A DNA stretch of 36,681 bases, from the NCBI GenBank assembly GCA_019745195.1, contig JAIETL010000103.1, positions 1 to 36,681 of the forward strand. Direction: 5' to 3'. The notes beneath the pieces were generated by a model. It worked only from the letters and a program-made list of their open reading frames with translations. It was not told where the DNA came from and did not search any database. The DNA is from Beijerinckiaceae bacterium. Its GTDB lineage: Bacteria > Pseudomonadota > Alphaproteobacteria > Rhizobiales > Beijerinckiaceae. A program made the translations under genes and the position numbers. Position 1 is the stretch's first letter. The number at the start of each line of letters is the position of its first letter. Shown here one piece after another: positions 7,803 to 16,085 of this stretch.

Positions 7803-8949
7803 CGGCGGCTCTGCCTGCGGCGGACGGGACGGGAGTCGGCGGCGCGGCGGGAGCCAGCAACCGGTCGATCGGAAACAGTGGATCGGCCGGCTCGGTCCCG
7901 AGCATGCGCTGCGCCAGCAGCCGCGCGAGATAGGGTCCGCTGGTGTAGCCGGAATGGACGCTGCCGCAGATATAGGCCTCGGGAATGCCCGGCAGCGGAC
8001 CAACGGCCGGCAGCGCATCGCGCGTCTCGGCCTCCAGCCCGGCCCAGGCGCGCGCAAGCCGTGCGTTCTTGAGCGCGGGAATAGCGTGGCAGGCGAGGCG
8101 CATATTGCCGATCAGGCTCTCGGGCACGATCTCCGCGCCGCCCCGCTCCCGGTCGCCCTTGCCCTGCCAGCCGCCGCCGATCACGACCGTGCCGTGCGGA
8201 TACTGCTTGAGCGAGAGCAAGCCGCTCGCGATGCCGACGACGGTGCGCATTACCGGCTCGACGCGCTCGGTGACGGCAAGTTGGTTGACCAGCACCTTGA
8301 TGGGAAGGTCGATGCCGAGCCATGCCGCCATCTCCTCCAGCCAGACGCCGCCGGCGAGCACGAGGCGCCTCGCCCTGACCGGCCCGGCTGCGGTCTGCAC
8401 GGCAAACCCCGCCTCCTCCCGCGCCACGCCCGACACGGGCGTCCGCTCGCGCAGACTCACTCCGGCCTCGATCAACGCCGCGCGATAGGCCTGTCCGGTG
8501 AGATAGGCGTTGGCGTAGCCGTCGACCTTGCAGTGCCCGGCCAGCAACACACCGGGCCCAAGGCCGGGCTCGACCTCCTGCGCGCGCGCCGGCGAAACCA
8601 GATCGATCGGCGCGCCGGCCTCGCGGCGTTTGCCGGCGCGAAAGGTCAGAAGCTCCGCCTCGCGCTCGGTGAACGCCAGCGAAAGCCCGTCGCAGACGAC
8701 GACGCCGACATCATGGCCGAGCCAGTCGCGCGCCGACGCCCACATCGCATGGGCCTTCAGCGCGTAAGGGATCAGCGCCACCCGGGTCATCTGCATCGTC
8801 AGCGTGCCCGCGTTGACGCCGGACGCTTCACGACAGAGGCTGCCGCGCTCGAAAAGCACGGTGTTCATCCCGGCGCGCGCGCAGAACAGCGCAACCGTCG
8901 CGCCATGGACGCCGCCGCCAACCACGGCGAGATCATGAGCGCCGCTCAT
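7780..8949 (-). CDS. FAD-dependent amine/amino acid oxidase subunit (HcnC/DadA-like)
   Basis: 389 residues from the ATG at 8949, whose ATGA overlaps the TGA of the upstream gene. The N-terminus has the dinucleotide-binding VVGGGVHGATVALFCARAG fold, followed by a conserved FERG acidic end and SGVNAGTL. The C-terminal part carries the glycine-rich GSVHSGYTSGPYLARLLA of D-amino-acid-oxidase-type flavoproteins. It is the catalytic beta-type subunit of three-part oxidases such as hydrogen cyanide synthase, opine oxidase and D-hydroxyproline dehydrogenase, whose other two subunits are encoded just upstream. It probably oxidises the C-N bond of an amino acid, imino acid or opine; the substrate cannot be read. 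Confidence 0.9.
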   Translation of the reverse strand: MSGAHDLAVVGGGVHGATVALFCARAGMNTVLFERGSLCREASGVNAGTLTMQMTRVALIPYALKAHAMWASARDWLGHDVGVVVCDGLSLAFTEREAELLTFRAGKRREAGAPIDLVSPARAQEVEPGLGPGVLLAGHCKVDGYANAYLTGQAYRAALIEAGVSLRERTPVSGVAREEAGFAVQTAAGPVRARRLVLAGGVWLEEMAAWLGIDLPIKVLVNQLAVTERVEPVMRTVVGIASGLLSLKQYPHGTVVIGGGWQGKGDRERGGAEIVPESLIGNMRLACHAIPALKNARLARAWAGLEAETRDALPAVGPLPGIPEAYICGSVHSGYTSGPYLARLLAQRMLGTEPADPLFPIDRLLAPAAPPTPVPSAAGRAADEQPHHV

Positions 8950-10388
8950 AGCGGAGCCGGCGTCGGCACGGGGATGTCGCCATAGTCGAAGCGGCCGAGC
9001 AGATCCGCCAGCGGGACAGGCCGCAATGGCGGCCGCCCGGTCCAGTATCCGACCTCTTCGCGCGAGCCGACCTGCAGGGCCAGCAATCCGGCAGCCGTCT
9101 CGCCGCACATCCGGCCCTGGCACGGCCCCATGCCGCAGCGGGTGAAGTGCTTGAGCTGGTTGATGTCGCGCGCGCCCTCGGCGATCGCGGTCTCGATCTC
9201 CGAGCGGGTCACGTCCTCGCAGCGGCAGATCACCGTCTCCGGCGCGATCGCCTCGACCATGGCCGGGCGCGGGCGCATCAGCCGCCCGACAGCGCCTGCG
9301 AAGGCTGACATGCGGGCGAGCCCGGCGCGGACCGATGCGGCCTCGCGCTCGAAGGCTTCAAGCGGAATCCGTCCGGCGTCATGGGCCGCGGCCAGTCCCG
9401 CGAGCTGCCCCGACAGTCGCGCCGGCTCCGCGCCCGCCACGGCCGCTCCGTCGCCGACGGCATAAAGCCCCGCCACCGAACAGCGGCCGAATGCGTCGCG
9501 CACCGGCGTCCAGCCGCCGGCAGCCGGATCGAAATGGTGGCGCGCACGCAAAAGTTTCGTGATCTCCGCGCCCGGCACAAGACCGTGCCCGATCGCGAGC
9601 GCATCGGCCTCGAAGCCGCGCAATGACCCGCCCCTCGGCCTGCCTTCGGTGTCGACTGGCGCTGCGACGACGCGCTCGCAGGCCTCCGCGCCTTCGACGG
9701 CGACGACACCATGGCGAAACAGCACCGGCACGCGCGCCGCGCCGAGTTTGAGCGCCCAGCCCAGCCCCTGACGCAGTAGATCCGGCCTGCGCGCCAGGCC
9801 CGGAAGCGCGCGCAGCCAGTCGCCCGGCCCCGACAGATCGACGACGGCCGCCACGGCGCCGCCGGCAACAACGATCTTGGCCGCGACGGCAGCCAGTAGC
9901 GGTCCGCAGCCGGCGACAACGGAGCGGCGGCCGGGGATCATGCCCTGCGATTTCAGCAGGATCGTCGCGGCCGCGAGCCCGATCACCCCCGGCTTGGTCC
10001 AGCCCGGGAACGGCACCAGCCGCTCATGCGCGCCCGTCGCGGCCACGAGGCGCGGCGCAAAGAAGCTCTCATTGCCGGACGGCGTCACCGCATCGACCCG
10101 AAATGCGCCCGAGACCGACCAGACGCGCGCCGAGCCGCGCCAGACGACCGACGACGCGGCGATCCCGGCCCGGAGTGCGTCGCCCGCATCGTCGTCCGGG
10201 CCGCGCTTGCCGGGCGATACGGAGAGGCCGGCCGGCGGAGCGCGATAGACCTGCCCGCCGGGCGAAGCGGCCTCGTCCAGCAGAACGACCGACAGCCCGG
10301 CGCGGCTCGCCGCGAGCGCGGCGGCAGCCCCGGCCGGGCCTGCCCCGATGACGACGAGATCGGCCTCATGCGGTTTGGGCAAAGCCAC
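8946..10388 (-). CDS. FAD/NAD(P)-binding oxidoreductase with [2Fe-2S] domain (HcnB/OoxA-like)
   Basis: 480 residues from a GTG at 10388, one base after the stop of the ferredoxin-like gene. Visible parts: FAD-binding VVIGAGPAGAAAALAASRAG (about 12-31), a second nucleotide fold around SVVAGCGPLLAAVAAK (156-171), a conserved LYAVGDGAAVAG FAD segment (309-320), and a C-terminal BFD-like iron-sulfur segment with C388, C390, C418 and C423. This architecture is that of the alpha-type subunit of HcnABC, opine oxidase and hydroxyproline dehydrogenase complexes, which passes electrons between the catalytic flavoprotein and acceptors. Cytoplasmic or membrane-associated; firmly placed in family, substrate unknown. 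Confidence 0.92.
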   Translation of the reverse strand: MALPKPHEADLVVIGAGPAGAAAALAASRAGLSVVLLDEAASPGGQVYRAPPAGLSVSPGKRGPDDDAGDALRAGIAASSVVWRGSARVWSVSGAFRVDAVTPSGNESFFAPRLVAATGAHERLVPFPGWTKPGVIGLAAATILLKSQGMIPGRRSVVAGCGPLLAAVAAKIVVAGGAVAAVVDLSGPGDWLRALPGLARRPDLLRQGLGWALKLGAARVPVLFRHGVVAVEGAEACERVVAAPVDTEGRPRGGSLRGFEADALAIGHGLVPGAEITKLLRARHHFDPAAGGWTPVRDAFGRCSVAGLYAVGDGAAVAGAEPARLSGQLAGLAAAHDAGRIPLEAFEREAASVRAGLARMSAFAGAVGRLMRPRPAMVEAIAPETVICRCEDVTRSEIETAIAEGARDINQLKHFTRCGMGPCQGRMCGETAAGLLALQVGSREEVGYWTGRPPLRPVPLADLLGRFDYGDIPVPTPAPL

Positions 10389-10389
10389 G

Positions 10390-10677
10390 TCAGACCGCGC
10401 CTCTCAGCTCGACCGAGAGGCCGTCCACGACCGCGACCTGACAGGACTGGCGCAAAGCCCCGTCGACCCGCACGACGCATTCCTGGCAGACGCCCATGAA
10501 GCAGTAGGCTCCGCGCGGCGCACCGTCTCGCGGACTGCGCCGCAACGCGACCACCCCCGCCGCCAACAGCGCCGCCGCCAGCGTCTCGCCGCTATGGGCG
10601 CGGACGGCCGCACCATCGACATGGAAAGTCACGGTCGCCCCGCGCTCAAAGCCGCCGGCGAAGCGCAGCGCCGTCAT
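10390..10677 (-). CDS. Small [2Fe-2S] ferredoxin-like oxidase subunit (HcnA-like)
   Basis: 95 residues from the ATG at 10677. It has a plant-type ferredoxin cysteine pattern: C59 and, five and eight residues later, C64 and C67 (YCFMGVCQEC), then C79 (RQSCQV). This short iron-sulfur subunit is the third part of HcnABC-type oxidases and is the first gene of the operon. The much longer open frame reaching to 11658 is antisense to SBP 2 and was trimmed. The divergent gap upstream (10678-10836) holds a GntR-type operator. Confidence 0.88.
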   Translation of the reverse strand: MTALRFAGGFERGATVTFHVDGAAVRAHSGETLAAALLAAGVVALRRSPRDGAPRGAYCFMGVCQECVVRVDGALRQSCQVAVVDGLSVELRGAV

Positions 10678-10737
10678 GTGCAACTCCGCAGGCAGGTCAA
10701 CATTCCTCGCCGTCCGCCGCTTTACATCAGATCGAGA

Positions 10738-10747
10738 TTGTATACGT
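10738..10747 (+). promoter_or_regulatory. Putative GntR/FadR-type operator (site 2)
   Basis: TTGTATACGT, with the perfect GTATAC core of site 1 and one mismatch to TNGTNNACNA. It lies in the 159-base gap between the oxidase operon (starting at 10677, minus) and SBP 2 (starting at 10837, plus), so one site could control both divergent units. Confidence 0.55.
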
Positions 10748-10836
10748 TCCATAGACAATCGGTGCAACATGTCCAGTGTCGAGAGCGGGGCGTGACAGCG
10801 GCCGATGCGTTCAACCTGACACGTCCGAGGGGATCC

Positions 10837-11649
10837 ATGATCAACAAACTCGCGCTCGGCCTCGCCGCGCTGCTCGGCCTCGCCACCGCCGCCCTGCCGC
10901 TGACGGCAGACGCCCGCCCGCTCGACGACATCCTGAAGTCGGGCACGCTCAGGGTCGGCGTCAACCCGACGCTGCCGCCGCTGGCCAAGTTCGACGACAA
11001 GAACCAGATCGTCGGCTTCGACGTCGATTTCGCCACCGAGATCGCCAAGATGCTCGGCGTCAAGCTCGAGGTCGTGCAGGTCGGCTCGCCCGACCGCATC
11101 CCCTTCGTCGCCTCGGGCAAGATCGACCTCGTGATGGGCGCGATGACGCGCAATCCCGAGCGCGCCAAGGTGATCGACTTCACCGTGCCGGTCCATACCG
11201 AGATTTTCGGCGTGCTGACGACCGAGGCCAAGCCCTATAAGGACTGGAAGGAGCTCGACAGCCCGAACGTGACCCTGATCCAGGTGCGCGGCACCACGCC
11301 GGTCAAGTTCATCGAGGACAATCTCAAGCAGGCCAAGGTGACGCTGCTCGACAATTATCCCGATGCGGTGCGCGCGATCGCGCAGGGGCGCGGCGATGCG
11401 ATGATCGACGTGATCGACTTCGTCGGCGAGCAGATGAACCGCTTCAAGGACGTGAAGTGGAAGGTCGTCGAGACCCCGGTCGACATCTATTATTGCAGCT
11501 TCGGGCTGGCCAAAAATTCCACCGGGCTGAAGGACTGGCTCAATGTCGCGATCTTCGAGATGCACCGTCGCGGCAAGACCGACGAAATGTGGCTGAAATG
11601 GTTCGGCATCAAGATGCTGCACCCCACCGGCGTCACGCCGTATTTCTGA
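10837..11649 (+). CDS. Amino acid ABC transporter substrate-binding protein (SBP 2)
   Basis: 270 residues from the ATG at 10837, preceded by GAGGGG. A signal peptide (hydrophobic 5-20, TADA cleavage site near residue 26) targets the periplasm. It is a close paralogue of SBP 1 over the whole length, with the same start of the mature protein (PLDDILKSGTLRVGVNPTLP) and the same TPYF end. No permease or ATPase gene follows; instead come a phosphotriesterase-family hydrolase and an EamA transporter. It may share the permeases at 4366-5758 and bring a second related substrate to the same importer. Confidence 0.92.
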   Translation: MINKLALGLAALLGLATAALPLTADARPLDDILKSGTLRVGVNPTLPPLAKFDDKNQIVGFDVDFATEIAKMLGVKLEVVQVGSPDRIPFVASGKIDLVMGAMTRNPERAKVIDFTVPVHTEIFGVLTTEAKPYKDWKELDSPNVTLIQVRGTTPVKFIEDNLKQAKVTLLDNYPDAVRAIAQGRGDAMIDVIDFVGEQMNRFKDVKWKVVETPVDIYYCSFGLAKNSTGLKDWLNVAIFEMHRRGKTDEMWLKWFGIKMLHPTGVTPYF

Positions 11650-11657
11650 GCCCGCCA

Positions 11658-11683
11658 CCCCCTGCCGCCCTCGGGCGGAGGGG
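11658..11683 (+). repeat. Intercistronic hairpin after SBP 2
   Basis: CCGCCC at 11665-11670 pairs with GGGCGG at 11673-11678, and flanking C-rich and G-rich runs extend the stem. No T run follows, so it is not a classic terminator. It lies between the binding-protein gene and the hydrolase gene, where hairpins often set a higher message level for the first gene. Confidence 0.5.
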
Positions 11684-11699
11684 CCTCCGGGACGAGCCC

Positions 11700-12740
11700 A
11701 TGCCGAACCAGCGCCCCGCCGCGCGCGGCGAGATCCAGACCGTCCGTGGGCCGCTCTCGCCGGAACGGCTCGGGCCGACCCTGATGCACGAGCACCTGCT
11801 CTGCGACGTGACGCCGCCCGAGCTTGCGGCGCAGGGCCTCCCTGAGGTCGAGATCACGCCCGAGAACGCCTTCGCGATCCGCTATCACTGGTGCCGCGAT
11901 TACGGGAACCACATCCTCTCCGACATCGCGGAGATGACTCGGGAGGCGGCGTTCTTCGCTCAGGCCGGCGGCAGCGCCATCGTCGAGCTGACGATCGAAG
12001 GCATCAGGCCCGATCCACTCGGCCTGCGCGCGATCTCGGAAGGCAGCGGCGTCCATGTCGTCGCCGGCTGCGGCGTCTACATCGAGAGTTTCGCCGGCGC
12101 AGCGCTGGCGCGCTCGGTCGATGAGCTGGCCGCCATGATGATCGCGGGCGTCCGCCATGGCATCGGCGGCACCGATGTCCGCGCCGGCATCATCGGAGAG
12201 ATCGGCATCAGCGACCCGGCGACACCCGGCGAGCTGCGCGCACTGACGGCGGCCGCAATTGCGCAAAGAGAGACCGGCGCGAGCATCAACGTCCATCCCG
12301 GCCGCGACCCGGCTTCGCCGCTTCAGGTCGTCGCGCATGTCGCGGCCGCCGGCGGCGATGTCACGCGGCTGATCATCAGCCATCTCGACCGGACCTTCTC
12401 CTCGCTCGACCAGACGCTGGCGCTGGTCGAAACCGGGGCCGTGGCCGAATGGGATTTTTTCGGCATCGAAAGCTCCCATTATCCGTTCGCGCCGATAGAC
12501 CTGCCCAATGACGGCATGCGCCTCAACCTGATCGCGGGCCTGATCGAACGCGGCCATGGCGCGCAGGTCGCGATCTCGCAAGACATCTGCACGAAGACGC
12601 GGCTCAGGCGGCATGGCGGCCATGGCTATGGCCATCTCATCGAGAACGTGGTCCCGATGATGCGCCGCAAGGGTTTCGACGATTCGATGATCGACCAGCT
12701 CCTGATCAAGACGCCGCGCCGGCTGCTGACGCTTGTCTGA
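11700..12740 (+). CDS. Phosphotriesterase-family metal-dependent hydrolase
   Basis: 346 residues from the ATG at 11700. The binuclear metal site of the phosphotriesterase-related TIM-barrel family is complete: H30 and H32 (LMHEHLL), bridging E167 (IIGEIGIS, where phosphotriesterase itself has a carbamylated lysine), H199 (INVHPGRD), H228 (ISHLDR) and D295 (ISQDICTK). A glutamate bridge is more common in lactonase and esterase-like members than in true phosphotriesterases. Its place between a binding protein and an exporter-type gene suggests hydrolysis of an imported lactone, ester or amide. Substrate unknown. Confidence 0.9.
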   Translation: MPNQRPAARGEIQTVRGPLSPERLGPTLMHEHLLCDVTPPELAAQGLPEVEITPENAFAIRYHWCRDYGNHILSDIAEMTREAAFFAQAGGSAIVELTIEGIRPDPLGLRAISEGSGVHVVAGCGVYIESFAGAALARSVDELAAMMIAGVRHGIGGTDVRAGIIGEIGISDPATPGELRALTAAAIAQRETGASINVHPGRDPASPLQVVAHVAAAGGDVTRLIISHLDRTFSSLDQTLALVETGAVAEWDFFGIESSHYPFAPIDLPNDGMRLNLIAGLIERGHGAQVAISQDICTKTRLRRHGGHGYGHLIENVVPMMRRKGFDDSMIDQLLIKTPRRLLTLV

Positions 12741-13608
12741 CCTGCGCGGTCCTGTCCACGGACAGCGCGACATCGCCATCGGCGCGCTGCTGATGGTCGT
12801 CGCGACCTTCTGCTTTGTCAGCCTCGATTCGATTCTGAAGCTGCTCGCCGCGCGGCACGACGTGCTGTTCCTCGCCTGGGGACGCAACCTCTTCCAGGTG
12901 CTCTATCTCGCCGCCCTGATGCCGTTTCTAGGCGCGCGGCGCATGCTGGCGACGCGGCATCCGTTCATTCAGGCGGCGCGCGGCGCGATGCTGGTGGGCA
13001 CCACCGTCTTCGTCGTGCTCGCGCTGAAGGCGATGCCGCTGGCGCAGACCTATGCGATCACCTTCTCGGCGCCGCTGATCGCGACGATCCTCGCCATGAT
13101 CTTTCTCGGCGAGCGACCCTCCCGGATGCGCTGGGTCTGGATCGTGACCGGCTTTGCCGGCGTCATGGTGGCTTTGCAGCCGACAGCTCCCGACGCTGGC
13201 GCCTATCTCGCCTTCCCGCTCGCCATGGCGCTGGCCAATGCCTGCTATCACGTTCTGACAAGGGCGATCGCGGGCGACGAGGAGCCGCTGGCGATGCTGT
13301 TCCATGTCGGTTTCTTCGCGCTGCTGATCACCTCGCTGGCGCTGCCCTGGTCGTGGTCGGGTATGGCGGCGTGGGAATGGGGCCTGCTCGCGATCGGCGG
13401 CGGCTTCGGCACGCTGGCGCATCTGCTGCTGGTGGCAGCCTTCCGCAGGGCCCCGACGGCGGTCGTTTCGCCGATGATCTATACCCAGATCGTCGCCGCC
13501 TGCCTGCTGGGCTACGTCGTCTTCGGCGAGGTTCCGACGCTGGCGACGCTGCTGGGGGCGGCGATCGTGGTGGCGAGCGGCATCGGGCTGATCCGGTCGA
13601 AGGGATAG
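12733..13608 (+). CDS. EamA-family (DMT) transporter
   Basis: 291 residues with about ten hydrophobic segments in two EamA repeats (roughly 18-140 and 155-285), an inner-membrane drug/metabolite-type transporter. The best start is a TTG at 12733 that overlaps the end of the hydrolase gene by eight bases; no nearby ATG precedes the first helix, so translational coupling is likely. The glycine- and glutamate-containing ends of the repeats (FLGERPSRMRW; VFGEVPTLATLLGA) are typical. It may export or import a product of the locus. Convergent with the GntR gene, three bases away. Confidence 0.88.
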   Translation: MSDLRGPVHGQRDIAIGALLMVVATFCFVSLDSILKLLAARHDVLFLAWGRNLFQVLYLAALMPFLGARRMLATRHPFIQAARGAMLVGTTVFVVLALKAMPLAQTYAITFSAPLIATILAMIFLGERPSRMRWVWIVTGFAGVMVALQPTAPDAGAYLAFPLAMALANACYHVLTRAIAGDEEPLAMLFHVGFFALLITSLALPWSWSGMAAWEWGLLAIGGGFGTLAHLLLVAAFRRAPTAVVSPMIYTQIVAACLLGYVVFGEVPTLATLLGAAIVVASGIGLIRSKG

Positions 13609-13611
13609 GCG

Positions 13612-14277
13612 TCAGGAGATATTGTCGAGCGAGAAGCGCGACAGGCTCCGGATATGCGCCTGCGCCGCCTTGCGGGCGCGCTTGGGATCCTCCGCCTGCA
13701 GCGCGACGACGATCTCCATGTGCTCGACCGCATCCTGCCCGACACGGTCGGCCAGCCGCGCGATCTCGAACAGCCGCGTGGTGACGCGCAGAGAGCGGAT
13801 CATCTGCCCCATCACGGCGTTGCCGCAACCCTCGATGTAGAGCCCGTGGACATTGTCGTCCGAGCGCCAATGAGCGTCTGTGTGATAGCTGGTCGCCGCC
13901 AGCAGTTCCTCGATCTCGCGCTGGACCATGCCGAGCCTGGCCTGCGACAACCGCCCGGCCGCGAGCGAGGCCGCCTCGCCCTCGAGCAGTTCGCGGACCT
14001 TCAGGCTTTGCAGATACTCGCCGAGATCGACATTGCGGACCATGAAGGAGCGGTTCGCGGCCTTGACCACGAGGCCCTCGCCTTCCAGCCGCTGCAGCGC
14101 CTCGCGCAGGGGCGTCCGCGAAATGCCCAGGATGTCGGCGAGCTTGGCCTCGACGATCAGCTCGCCGCCCTTCAGCCGGCGGCCGCGGATCATCTCCGAC
14201 ACCGCCTTGTAGGCGAGGTTGGAGAGGTTGTAGCCGCCTGTCTGCTCGGGAGCGTCGCTCGGCTCGATCAGGGTCAT
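13612..14277 (-). CDS. GntR-family transcriptional regulator, FCD (FadR) subfamily
   Basis: 221 residues. The N-terminal winged helix (about 18-84) contains LADILGISRTPLREALQRLE, the canonical GntR recognition helix. The C-terminal FCD helical domain has the metal/ligand residues D140 or D141, H144 (DDNVHGLYIEGCGN), H186 and H208. FCD regulators usually bind small carboxylic or amino acids and leave palindromic TNGTNNACNA operators. Such sites occur at 6771 and 10738, with a weaker one at 15865, so it probably controls the whole catabolic locus. It lies 83 bases downstream of the hydantoinase gene on the same strand and may be co-transcribed with it. Confidence 0.92.
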   Translation of the reverse strand: MTLIEPSDAPEQTGGYNLSNLAYKAVSEMIRGRRLKGGELIVEAKLADILGISRTPLREALQRLEGEGLVVKAANRSFMVRNVDLGEYLQSLKVRELLEGEAASLAAGRLSQARLGMVQREIEELLAATSYHTDAHWRSDDNVHGLYIEGCGNAVMGQMIRSLRVTTRLFEIARLADRVGQDAVEHMEIVVALQAEDPKRARKAAQAHIRSLSRFSLDNIS

Positions 14278-14360
14278 GCTGTCGTCTTCGTGCTGTGGTT
14301 GCAGGACCGTCTTTGGACCGGGCGGCGCATGTCATCAAGCCCCGCCGCGCGGGTTCGCCA

Positions 14361-15809
14361 TCAGCGATACCGCCCCGCGGGCTCGAACGGCGTCGGAAGC
14401 TGGCCCGCCGGCGCGGCCAAAGCCGAGCGCTCGCGGGCGATGTACAGGCCCTGCATCGGCGCGCCGGCCGCTTGCCCATCCCGCACGACGATCCGCCCGC
14501 GCAGGATCGTCGTCGCCGGCCAGCCCTTCACCTTGATGCCCTCATAGGGCGTGTAGTCGGCACCATGATGCATGAGCGACTGGCTGATCGTCACCTCGCG
14601 CTGCGGATCCCAGATCGCGATGTCGGCATCCATGCCGATCGCGATCGAGCCCTTCCTGGTCAGGCCGTAAGTCTTGGCGTGGTTGGTCGAGGACAGCGCC
14701 ACGAACTGGTTGAGCGTGATGCGGCCTTTGCCGACGCCCTCCGAGAACAGGATCGGCAGCCTTGTCTCGACGCCGGGGATGCCGTTGGGCACCCAGCGGA
14801 ACGAGGTTTTCCCCTTCGGCGTCAGCTTGCCGGCGGGGTCGTCATAGCGGAACGGGCAATGGTCGGAGGAGAAGACGCTGAAGATGCCGTTCTCCAGCCC
14901 CTCCCAGCAGGCCTGCTGGCTGGCATAGTCGCGCGGCGGCGGCGAGCAGACATATTTCGCCCCCTCCATATTGAGGCCGTCCATGTCGGCCTCGGTCAGC
15001 ACGAGATATTGCGGGCAGGTCTCGCCATAGACCTTCAGGCCGCGCGAGCGGGCCCGCGCGATCTCCTCCATCGCCTCGCGGTTGGAGACATGGACGATCA
15101 TCACCGGCACGTCGACGAGTTCGGCGAGCGAGATGGCGCGATGCGTCGCCTCGCGCTCGACGGGGATGGGCCGCGACGTGCCGTGGAACTTCGGCGCGAT
15201 CTGCCCGCCGCGCTCCAGACGGTCGGTCAGAAAGCGGATCGCGTCGTAGTTCTCGGCATGGACCATGACGAGCGCGCCGGTCTCGCGCGCGACCGACATC
15301 ACCTCGAGCATCTGCCGGTCGTTCAGCGCCAGCCCGTCATAGGTCATGAACACCTTGAACGAGGTGTAGCCGTCCTCGATCAGCGCCGGCAGGTCCTGCC
15401 CCAGCACCTGCTCGGTCGGGTCGGAGATCACGAGGTGGAAGGCGACGTCGACATGGCACCGGCCGTCCGCCAGCCCGTGATAGGCCTTCACCGTCTCGCG
15501 CAGGCTGACCCCCTTCTCCTGCACGCAGAACGGCATCACCGTGGTGTTGCCGCCGAAGGCCGCCGACAGCGTCCCAGACGCGAAATCATCGGCCATGACG
15601 ATGCCCTCGCCGCTCGGCTGGGCGATGTGGACATGGCTGTCGATGCCGCCGGGGAGCACGAGCTTGCCAGCGGCGTCGATCGTCTCCGACGCGGCGCCAA
15701 GATCGTGCCCGAGCGCCACGATGACGCCGTCGCGGATGCCGATATCGCAGGAGAAAATGTCCGATGCGGTCGCGATGGTGCCGCCTGCGATGATCAGGTC
15801 GTAAGCCAT
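14361..15809 (-). CDS. hydA: D-hydantoinase / dihydropyrimidinase
   Basis: 482 residues from the ATG at 15809 (CGGAG seven bases upstream). The full amidohydrolase site of cyclic-imide hydrolases is present at the expected spacing: H59 and H61 (GGIDSHVH), carbamylated lysine K152 (YTSFKVFMTYDG), H184 (VMVHAENYD), H240 (MIVHVSN) and D316 (SSDHCPF). It opens the ring of dihydropyrimidines, hydantoins or related cyclic imides to N-carbamoyl products. No carbamoylase or dihydropyrimidine dehydrogenase gene is in the window, so the physiological substrate may not be a pyrimidine. A weak GntR-type site lies about 56 bases upstream. Confidence 0.93.
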   Translation of the reverse strand: MAYDLIIAGGTIATASDIFSCDIGIRDGVIVALGHDLGAASETIDAAGKLVLPGGIDSHVHIAQPSGEGIVMADDFASGTLSAAFGGNTTVMPFCVQEKGVSLRETVKAYHGLADGRCHVDVAFHLVISDPTEQVLGQDLPALIEDGYTSFKVFMTYDGLALNDRQMLEVMSVARETGALVMVHAENYDAIRFLTDRLERGGQIAPKFHGTSRPIPVEREATHRAISLAELVDVPVMIVHVSNREAMEEIARARSRGLKVYGETCPQYLVLTEADMDGLNMEGAKYVCSPPPRDYASQQACWEGLENGIFSVFSSDHCPFRYDDPAGKLTPKGKTSFRWVPNGIPGVETRLPILFSEGVGKGRITLNQFVALSSTNHAKTYGLTRKGSIAIGMDADIAIWDPQREVTISQSLMHHGADYTPYEGIKVKGWPATTILRGRIVVRDGQAAGAPMQGLYIARERSALAAPAGQLPTPFEPAGRYR

Positions 15810-15864
15810 GTCAAATCTCCGCCGGGCAGAGGAGCCGCCTTGGCACTCGAGCCCAGGATACAGT

Positions 15865-15874
15865 TTGTATGCAG
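15865..15874 (-). promoter_or_regulatory. Weak GntR/FadR-type operator candidate (site 3)
   Basis: TTGTATGCAG keeps the TTGTAT half of sites 1 and 2 but the second half is degenerate. It lies in the 276-base gap between dnaE2 and the hydantoinase start, on the hydantoinase side. Its value comes only from position and partial match. I see no gene in the rest of that gap. Confidence 0.3.
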
Positions 15875-16085
15875 AGCGCATTCTTAGCGTCGTCCTGCTT
15901 CGCTGCAAGCGCGAAGGCTGCGCCTTGCCCGCTGGACGTCAGGGGTCCGACCGGATCGGTCCCGGCGGGCGAGTCGGCGCGGCTTGACTGGAACGCGCCA
16001 GCAGCGGACCTGAATGGTTGGCTTGCGCCCTGGTGTTGAAAATCCGCCAGATCGCTTTCTTGACCGGCCTCCTAAAATCGAAAAC

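Noticed and set aside
6816..10677. Calling the oxidase operon hydrogen cyanide synthase (hcnABC)
   Set aside because: The architecture matches, but the same subunits serve opine and hydroxyproline oxidases, and the linked lyase, importer and hydrolases point to catabolism.
14295..15887. A 530-codon plus-strand open frame
   Set aside because: Antisense to the hydantoinase gene; shadow frame.
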